From NCBI GenBank assembly GCA_040509055.1, contig JBEVLT010000345.1:1-12496 (forward strand): a stretch of 12,496 bases of DNA. The letters are read 5' to 3'. The stretch comes from JAJKIP01 sp040509055. GTDB taxonomy: Bacteria > Bacteroidota > Bacteroidia > Chitinophagales > Chitinophagaceae. Position 1 is the first letter of the stretch; every line of letters begins with the position of its first letter. The notes below the pieces were generated by a model. It had not been told where the DNA came from. It searched no databases and saw nothing but the letters and a program-made list of their open reading frames with translations. Below, one piece after another: positions 1-5,308 of this stretch. The translations under genes were made by a program, and so were the position numbers.

Positions 1-236
1 CGGGTGGCATTGATCCTTTTGTCCAGGTCCTGCAGGGCCGGCGAATTGTTTTTTAGTTCTTCATACAGTTCGGCCACCAGGTCTCCGGGCCCGCGTTTGG
101 AAAGGGTGCTGTACGAAGATTTGTTTTCTTCCAGCGCTGCAGGCGTGTGCGGCTGGGGTTGTTGTTGCACTTTGGCCGGCCGGTGGCAGGCGCTGAGCAT
201 AAACAGGACAATAAAGCTGGACAGGAGGAGTCGCAT
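1..236 (-). CDS. Lipoprotein, N-terminal part (cut by window edge)
   Basis: Reading down from the ATG at 236-234 gives 78 codons that stay open to the window edge. The protein begins MRLLLSSFIVLFMLSAC, a short basic start, a hydrophobic stretch and a lipobox (LSAC, Cys17), so it should be exported, lipidated at Cys17 and held in the envelope. After the cysteine comes a Gln/Pro-rich linker and then a charged, probably helical segment (around LVAELYEELKNN). The C-terminal part lies outside the window, so no domain can be named. It lies downstream of the lipid kinase on the same strand with a 123-bp gap that contains a stem-loop, so co-transcription is possible but not shown. The upstream TTAATTTG on the minus strand differs from TAnnTTTG by one base and could be its own -7 box. 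Function unknown; lipoprotein assignment fairly sure. Confidence 0.8.
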   Translation of the reverse strand, partial: MRLLLSSFIVLFMLSACHRPAKVQQQPQPHTPAALEENKSSYSTLSKRGPGDLVAELYEELKNNSPALQDLDKRINAT

Positions 237-297
237 AACGGAATGAGTGGGTTTGGTAAGCAGGCGTGGCTGCCTTTTGCCGGGCAAATTAAATCTT

Positions 298-315
298 TCA
301 CCGGCGGGCCGGTGA
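298..315. other. GC-rich stem-loop between lipid kinase and lipoprotein genes
   Basis: TCACCGG (298-304) and CCGGTGA (309-315) are perfect inverted repeats around the tetraloop CGGG. In the direction of the minus-strand genes there is no T-run behind it, so it is not a classic intrinsic terminator. It may stabilise the 3' end of the kinase message or attenuate read-through into the lipoprotein gene. The stem is seen directly; its role is a guess. Confidence 0.5.
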
Positions 316-359
316 TAAATGATTGCTAAAGTTGCGTGCAGGCAGGTCAGAAAAGCAGG

Positions 360-1250
360 CTATCCGTTTTCCTTGTCTTCGGGTACCAGTATATGCAGCG
401 CCGAGGGAATGATCTCTGCCTTCACGGTATTGACCCTGCCGCGGTATTCGCCGTCTACCTGGAAATGGACACGGTGGCGGGAAGATATCTTTAGCGATTT
501 TGTCTGCAGCAATTCCGTTTTGGCAGGATGATAGGGGCGATGGGTAAACCGCATTTTAATGATCTCGCCAAACGATATTTTTTTGATGATCACTACTTCA
601 AACTGTGCATCGTCCAGGCTGCCTTCGGGATTGATCGTTACACCTGTGCCGTATTGGGTGCCGTTGGCTATCACCACCATCGCGGCTTCCCTTACGATGT
701 AGTCATCGTCTGCTTTTATCTCCACCTTCAGTTTGGAGTGGCTCCACAATACCTTCCAGGCGGCCTTTACATAGCCCCACATGCCGCGGGTGCCCTCGTC
801 CTCAAATTTTTTCACCACAAAGGCGTTAAAGCCGATATCGCTGAGATGGATGCATAGTTCCTCATTGATGCGGACCAGGTGGATCTTTTTTACCCGGCCG
901 TTGATGGTCGTATCAAGCGCAGCAGCCGGCTGCTGCGGTATGCCCAGTTCTTTGGCCATGCCGTTGGCCGAGCCGGCCGGCAGTAAGCCCACGGGCACAG
1001 AACTGCCCTGCAGCAGGCCTGCCACCAGCTTTAGCGTACCATCGCCTCCTACGGCAATGACCCGGTCCGGCTTTGCTGTCCGGATGGCTTCCCCGATGGT
1101 TTCCGGGTCGCATTGTTCCGGCAGGTCATACAGTTCAGCTGTATGGGGTAAGCTGCTGAAATGCGCTTCGATCTCTTTTTTCCAGTCCGTTTTCTTATTT
1201 CCGGCACCAGGGTTGATAATAAAAAGTAGTTTCAGGGGATTGGCTGACAT
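360..1250 (-). CDS. YegS/DAGK-family lipid kinase
   Basis: A 296-aa cytoplasmic kinase of the diacylglycerol kinase catalytic family (YegS, DgkB, sphingosine kinases), which transfers the ATP phosphate to a lipid hydroxyl. Visible motifs, numbered from the ATG at 1250: INPGAGN (12-18), the nucleotide-binding GGDGT (68-72), the loop PAGSANGMAKELG (from 91), NPEGSLDDAQFEV (from 207) and VDGE near 265-268, in family order and at the usual length (about 300 aa). The frame is open up to 1322, but that longer form would run into the divergent phosphatase gene and its extra 24 residues precede the normal first beta strand, so 1250 is preferred. The 91-97 loop reads GSANG rather than the GTAND common in bacterial diacylglycerol kinases, so the lipid substrate is open (diacylglycerol or a sphingoid/ceramide-like lipid). 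Divergent from an App1-type phosphatidate phosphatase. Confidence 0.9.
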   Translation of the reverse strand: MSANPLKLLFIINPGAGNKKTDWKKEIEAHFSSLPHTAELYDLPEQCDPETIGEAIRTAKPDRVIAVGGDGTLKLVAGLLQGSSVPVGLLPAGSANGMAKELGIPQQPAAALDTTINGRVKKIHLVRINEELCIHLSDIGFNAFVVKKFEDEGTRGMWGYVKAAWKVLWSHSKLKVEIKADDDYIVREAAMVVIANGTQYGTGVTINPEGSLDDAQFEVVIIKKISFGEIIKMRFTHRPYHPAKTELLQTKSLKISSRHRVHFQVDGEYRGRVNTVKAEIIPSALHILVPEDKENG

Positions 1251-1299
1251 ATCGGGTTTTGAGTGACTTGCGTTGTCTCCTGCAAAATTGTCTCCAAAG
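1251..1299. promoter_or_regulatory. 49-bp divergent control region, lipid kinase and App1-type phosphatase
   Basis: Only 49 bp separate the two start codons, so their promoters must overlap each other or the opposite coding sequence. No exact TAnnTTTG box lies in the gap. On the minus strand CATCTTTG (1302-1295) matches seven of eight positions and has TTTG 17 bp upstream of it, inside the start of the phosphatase gene, so it could drive the kinase. No equally good box is visible for the phosphatase. Confidence 0.35.
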
Positions 1300-2298
1300 A
1301 TGCGCAAAACAGCAGCTGTCAAAATATATCATGGTTACGGGCACACGCACGACCTTATCGTTTTCGGACATGTGTTCAGCAAACTGCCACGCCCGCGGCG
1401 GCGCTACCGGAATAATATTTTCGTCAATATCTTCCAGCTCCTGCGGTTATTCTTCATCAGGCCGCTGGCAGGCGTACGTGTGCGCCTGGTGTGGTACGAC
1501 CAACTGCTGGAGACCGTGACAGAGAAAGACGGGTTTTTCAAATTTGAATGGCAGGCCACCCACGAAGTGGCGGCCGGCTGGCACCAGGCCAATGTAAGTG
1601 CCCTGGGGCAGGAGGGAGAAGTGATCGCCAAAGGACAGGGGCTGGTGTTTATTCCCCATTCTACCCAGTATGCCTTTATTTCCGATATCGACGATACCAT
1701 CATGATCTCGCATTCGGGTACCGTCGGCAAGCGGTTGAAGGAACTGTTTGTCAAAAACCCGCATACCCGCAGCATGTTTGAGGATGTGGCCCGGCATTAT
1801 GCGCTGCTGGGCGCCGCCCATACCCAGCCCCAGGCGCCCAACCCGTTTTTTTATGTGTCGAGCAGCGAGTGGAACCTCTACGATTATCTGCATGATTTTT
1901 TCGATCACAACAACCTGCCGGAAGGCGCTTTCCTGCTGAACCAGGTAAAGCGCTGGCACGAGCTATGGAAAACGGGAAAGACCAAACACGAGGGTAAGCT
2001 GCTGCGCATTGCCCGCATCTTCAATGCTTTTCCCAAACAGCGGTTTGTGCTGTTTGGCGATAATTCACAAAGCGATCCCGCCATCTATGCCAGGCTGGCT
2101 GAGAAATACGGTGACCGCATAGTCGCTGTCTACATCCGTGAAGTGAATGCGGACAACAGGGAGGCTACCTTGCAATCGCTGCAGACACTCGAAGCAAAAG
2201 ACGTTCAGACCCTGCTTTTCACACATAGCCGCGATGCGATCGCCCATTCCGCCAGGATCGGCCTGGTGGAGACCCAGGGATTGCCCGGGGTTTCGTGA
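1300..2298 (+). CDS. App1-type phosphatidate phosphatase (DUF2183 family)
   Basis: A 332-aa protein of the App1/DUF2183 family, whose yeast member dephosphorylates phosphatidic acid to diacylglycerol with Mg2+. The first 120 residues look like the beta-rich N-terminal domain found in bacterial members (VKIYHGYG near 8, GVRVRLVW near 58, GWHQANV near 93). The catalytic HAD-like domain follows: SDIDDTIMIS with the DxDxT signature at 129-133, FYVSSSEWNLYDYL from about 184, the Lys-rich KTKHEGKLLRI near 227-237, and GDNSQSDPAIY at 253-263, which supplies the late acidic residues. No signal peptide or membrane helix, so it is probably cytoplasmic or peripheral. ATG at 1300 is preferred to an upstream TTG at 1273, which would consume most of the divergent promoter gap. 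Convergent with the DUF4132 gene (20-bp gap). The family is clear; activity on phosphatidate in bacteria is inferred. Confidence 0.9.
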   Translation: MRKTAAVKIYHGYGHTHDLIVFGHVFSKLPRPRRRYRNNIFVNIFQLLRLFFIRPLAGVRVRLVWYDQLLETVTEKDGFFKFEWQATHEVAAGWHQANVSALGQEGEVIAKGQGLVFIPHSTQYAFISDIDDTIMISHSGTVGKRLKELFVKNPHTRSMFEDVARHYALLGAAHTQPQAPNPFFYVSSSEWNLYDYLHDFFDHNNLPEGAFLLNQVKRWHELWKTGKTKHEGKLLRIARIFNAFPKQRFVLFGDNSQSDPAIYARLAEKYGDRIVAVYIREVNADNREATLQSLQTLEAKDVQTLLFTHSRDAIAHSARIGLVETQGLPGVS

Positions 2299-2318
2299 TT
2301 TGATGTTGTATGACCGTT

Positions 2319-4913
2319 TTACCGGTACTGCAACTGCCGGGTAATGGCGGGGTCGGTTATTTTGTCGTCATTGGCCAGCAACAGGGCTTTGCTCAGGAGC
2401 AGGGCAAGGCCGGTATCGCCTTCGAAGGGAATGGGCAGGTTGCCGGTCATGTTCCTGGCGTTCTTATCGGGCACCAGGCAGAGATACTGATCGTTGGGTT
2501 CCATCAGGATATTCGTGCTGCCGATATGTATCTTATAGGTTCGCAGTTTGCCTTTTACCACGAGAAAACGGTCCTTCAGTTCTGCGGCGGTTGAAATAGG
2601 CAGCCGCGCCACCAGCTGTTCCAGTATGATCTTTCTTGTTTTTGCTACTTCGGTCAGCTCGCCAAAAGAATAAGACTGCCAGTAGTCCCGGCAGTCCGGC
2701 AGTCCACCGCTTTCCGGCCATGCCGGATCGTTGCCAACGCTGGCGATGCCTATAAACAGCTCCGCATCGCGCATCACTTCCGAAAAAACGACCGGCGGTA
2801 TACGGGCCAGTTCCCGGGCATGGCCGCTTGCCGTATCGGTAAAACGGACCTCGCCGGTGGAGAGATAGAGCCACATGCCGGTATCGCTGGTTGCCTGGTC
2901 GGCATTTATCTCGCTGACGTGGAACCCGGCCTGCAGGCCATGATCGGGCAGATCGAGGGTGGCCATGCTATGAGCATTGTTACTGTCATACGCGCCCATG
3001 AGCGCATATTTCCAACCCCTTAGTTTGGCCAGCGAGTTGAACTGCTGCTGTTTCAGCACATGGTTTGCCATCCTGGTGCTGCAGCCAGGGTTTGCATGTT
3101 CCGCATCAGTAAGCAGGTAGGCTTCGCGAAAAGCCTGTTTCATGGGCTGAACGATGCTGTGCCGGATCATGAACGCCTGCCATCTCTTTACTTCGGCCGC
3201 CGGCGCCAATACCGGGTGCCAGAGAGATACGATGGTATCTTCATCTATGGCAAGGGACAACTCTTCATTGCAGTTGTTCACCCATTTCCCGTCCAGGAAA
3301 AACGCCGCTTCCTGCTGTCCGGCATGCCGGAAATCCCAGATCAGCAGGTCGGTTAAATAGCACATCAGGCCATGTGAAAAATAGAAGGCTACAAACTGGG
3401 GCCAGGCGATGGTGCGTGTGCACCTGAACATCCTGTCCAGCCGGTCGCGCTGGGCGGTCACCATGAGTTCTACCTGGCTCATGGTATCTTTTATTCTTTT
3501 CAGCCGGGCGGCATGGCTTTGTTTAATGGCGGCAGGTTCGGAGCGCTGTATCGTTCCGTCGGGTTTCAGCCAGGTCAGTTCGGTTTTGCCAACACCGGTT
3601 ATTTTCAGGATGGCCCTGCAGCCGCCGAGGTCGTATTCTTTTTTTGCTTCTTCCAGGCCATAGCTGTCTACGGCCATATCTTCTATTTCATGAATGGATA
3701 CGCCATGTTCGGCTGCCGCTTCGTGCAGGTATTTTTCAATCAGGCCCTGCGTGGTGCTGTGCCTGATACGCAGGCGCAGGCGGGAAAGGTGCCCGATGCC
3801 GTCCAGTCCTTTGGTGTGCGCCAGCACGTACAGGCAGGCATTGCCGATAGCGGTCGCGGCCGGTCCTTTGCCGGGTATTTTCCGGAAGCAGCGCTCGGCC
3901 AGCACAGCGATGTGCGAGAGCGTACTCTTGTCGTGGAAATGCACGCACATCCAAACAAATCCCCTGATCATGTCGATGTTGGAAGCCGCCAGGAATTCCG
4001 TGGAGGTAAAAACATACTCCCGGCCGTCGTATTGCTGTACCAGTTGTTCGGTTCTTTCCTTCATCGCGGTCAGGAATACAAACCAGCCGTTGACCAGTTG
4101 CTTGAACCTGTCGGTGCCAAATTCCCGGAATAAGGTCTTGCTTTCGTCGAGAAATTTTTTAGAGGGCTTGCCTCCCGATGCTTTCCGCGCCTGCCGCATG
4201 ATCCTGAACCAGCGCAGCCGGTCCGATTCGTCCATCCGGGCCACGGTTTCATTGGCATAGGTTCCGAAGTCGTCTTTGCCGGGAAAGAAAGTAGGTTTTA
4301 TAGCATCAGGTCCTTTGTCGCAGTAAAAAAGCAGGGCTTCTATTTTTCGCAATATCTTTTGCTGGTCTTTTTCATAAGCAGCGTCGGCAGGGCGGCTTAC
4401 GTTTTCTTTCAGCATTTCCAGGATATACCTGAACCGCTCGGCATCGTACCGGCCGGGCTGTTGTTTTTCAATCTGGGTCACCAGCAGGTTTACCGGCCAG
4501 CAGGTGATATGGCTGTTGCCATCATGACGGCTATAGGTTGAAAAGGCGGAGATGATGGCCTCAAGATCTGCTTCATCAAGCACCAGCCTGGTTTTGAGCA
4601 GGTGTTGCAGAAAATTGTCCCGTATATGCTGCAGTTGCCATTCCCGGTCGTGCGAATGCCAGCTGGTGCGCCCTTTGTTGTACCGGGCTATCTGGCAGAC
4701 CGAATCGGTGATAAAAGCTACTTTTTGCTTGCCTGAAAGTTTTAATACCCGGTTGCTGAAAACTCCTTTGTCGTTCGGCCGGAAGGACCAGTAGCCCGAT
4801 CCTTTTACCTTCCATTCCTCATACGCAGCCCTGATGATACGGCCGAAAATGTTTTCGCCGTTTGCTTTCTCCCCATTGGAGAAAGTATTTTTCAGGAAAC
4901 TGAGAATTTTCAT
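2319..4913 (-). CDS. DUF4132/MolR-type large protein, function unknown
   Basis: A predicted soluble 864-aa protein of the DUF4132 group (related to E. coli YehI/MolR). The N-terminal 450 residues are helical and repeat-like. A short beta segment, ELTWLKPDGTIQRSEP, lies near 445-460. The DUF4132 core spans about 560-735, with RWQAFMIRHSIVQPMKQAF followed by REAYLLT near 576-602, and PPVVFSEVMRDAELF followed by IGIASVGNDPAW near 706-732. A C-terminal module, KGKLRTYKIHIGSTNILM and PNDQYLCLVPDK (about 788-817), typically follows the core in this family. No N-terminal WGR domain, signal peptide or membrane helix is visible. The frame opens at a TTG at 4958, but the ATG at 4913 removes a hydrophobic 15-residue extension and is chosen. 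A one-mismatch -7 box (AACCTTTG) lies 6 bp before the ATG. The biochemical role of the family is not established; no partner gene is adjacent. Confidence 0.85.
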   Translation of the reverse strand: MKILSFLKNTFSNGEKANGENIFGRIIRAAYEEWKVKGSGYWSFRPNDKGVFSNRVLKLSGKQKVAFITDSVCQIARYNKGRTSWHSHDREWQLQHIRDNFLQHLLKTRLVLDEADLEAIISAFSTYSRHDGNSHITCWPVNLLVTQIEKQQPGRYDAERFRYILEMLKENVSRPADAAYEKDQQKILRKIEALLFYCDKGPDAIKPTFFPGKDDFGTYANETVARMDESDRLRWFRIMRQARKASGGKPSKKFLDESKTLFREFGTDRFKQLVNGWFVFLTAMKERTEQLVQQYDGREYVFTSTEFLAASNIDMIRGFVWMCVHFHDKSTLSHIAVLAERCFRKIPGKGPAATAIGNACLYVLAHTKGLDGIGHLSRLRLRIRHSTTQGLIEKYLHEAAAEHGVSIHEIEDMAVDSYGLEEAKKEYDLGGCRAILKITGVGKTELTWLKPDGTIQRSEPAAIKQSHAARLKRIKDTMSQVELMVTAQRDRLDRMFRCTRTIAWPQFVAFYFSHGLMCYLTDLLIWDFRHAGQQEAAFFLDGKWVNNCNEELSLAIDEDTIVSLWHPVLAPAAEVKRWQAFMIRHSIVQPMKQAFREAYLLTDAEHANPGCSTRMANHVLKQQQFNSLAKLRGWKYALMGAYDSNNAHSMATLDLPDHGLQAGFHVSEINADQATSDTGMWLYLSTGEVRFTDTASGHARELARIPPVVFSEVMRDAELFIGIASVGNDPAWPESGGLPDCRDYWQSYSFGELTEVAKTRKIILEQLVARLPISTAAELKDRFLVVKGKLRTYKIHIGSTNILMEPNDQYLCLVPDKNARNMTGNLPIPFEGDTGLALLLSKALLLANDDKITDPAITRQLQYR

Positions 4914-5308
4914 AGCAACAAAGGTTATGAACAGGCTTATCCGCCTCAGGAATATCAATGTTATGAACTGATTCTGGTGTTTTCATTTGGTGAGGCTACC
5001 CGCCCGGGTCGGGCAGCAGGCTGCCGTCAGCACAGGGCAATAATCCATCTCTTCATCAACCACCGGCGCTATCCCGTGTTGCAATGAGGTCGGCCTTCTT
5101 ATTATTTGGGTCTGTAATCTCCGTCGTTGCAAGGTTGTTGGCTTACATCGGGTTCTTCATGCGGTCGCCCGTCGCGGGCTTCCCGTAAGCGTTACAGCAT
5201 CCATGAAGTTTTAAAAATAGGGATTTCTGTGCAGCGATGCTTCATAATATTTCGCTATTTACAGGGAAACGGTGTTTCTTTTAAGTCAAATTCAGTATAA
5301 ACACTTAG
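4914..5308. other. Gene-free 395-bp stretch rich in stem-loops
   Basis: No convincing gene lies here. Visible structure: GCCCG/CGGGC (5002-5006 and 5010-5014), overlapping GGCAG/CTGCC (5012-5016 and 5021-5025) so that only one of the two can form fully; TTGCAA copies inside two GTTGCAA direct repeats (5078-5084 and 5126-5132); a branched fold at 5155-5208 (separate entry); GAAAC/GTTTC (5266-5278) near the end of the oxidase gene; and a 9-bp direct repeat GTTATGAAC at 4924-4932 and 4960-4968 just before the DUF4132 start. Read on the minus strand it could be the 3' region of the oxidase message plus the leader of the DUF4132 gene. It is not rich in A+T as a simple spacer would be. It could also be a decayed repeat or gene remnant. 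Confidence 0.5.
5155..5208. other. Candidate branched RNA fold or repeat element
   Basis: Outer inverted repeat CTTCATG (5155-5161) with CATGAAG (5202-5208) encloses two further perfect hairpins, GCCCG-TCG-CGGGC (5167-5179) and GTAA-GCG-TTAC (5185-5195). Three nested stems in 54 bases form a three-way junction on paper, on either strand. No riboswitch, tRNA or known RNA family was recognised. Strand and function are unknown. Confidence 0.4.

Noticed and set aside
781..1266. 161-codon plus-strand frame inside the lipid kinase region
   Set aside because: Antisense to the kinase motifs; Ser/Pro-rich product without recognisable domain.
1273..1322. Longer starts for the kinase (1322) and the phosphatase (TTG 1273)
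   Set aside because: They would overlap the opposite gene or remove the shared promoter gap, and the added residues match nothing in either family.
3540..3640. GVGKT in the DUF4132 protein as a P-loop
   Set aside because: The glycine required five residues before GKT is missing and the segment sits in a beta-rich strip, so it is not a Walker A motif.
3513..4133. 206-codon plus-strand frame inside the DUF4132 gene
   Set aside because: Antisense shadow of the DUF4132 coding sequence, without promoter or motifs.
4819..4986. 55-codon minus-strand frame (starts MKTPESVHNIDIPEADKPVH) overlapping the DUF4132 start
   Set aside because: The first 20 residues look protein-like, but the rest is the DUF4132 start read in another frame. 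No promoter or homologue is evident, so it is not reported as a gene.
5020..5160. Minus-strand open stretches resembling short peptides (such as ANNLATTEITDPNNKKADLI)
   Set aside because: Interrupted by stops within 30 codons and lacking a start; could be a gene remnant but cannot be supported from this window.
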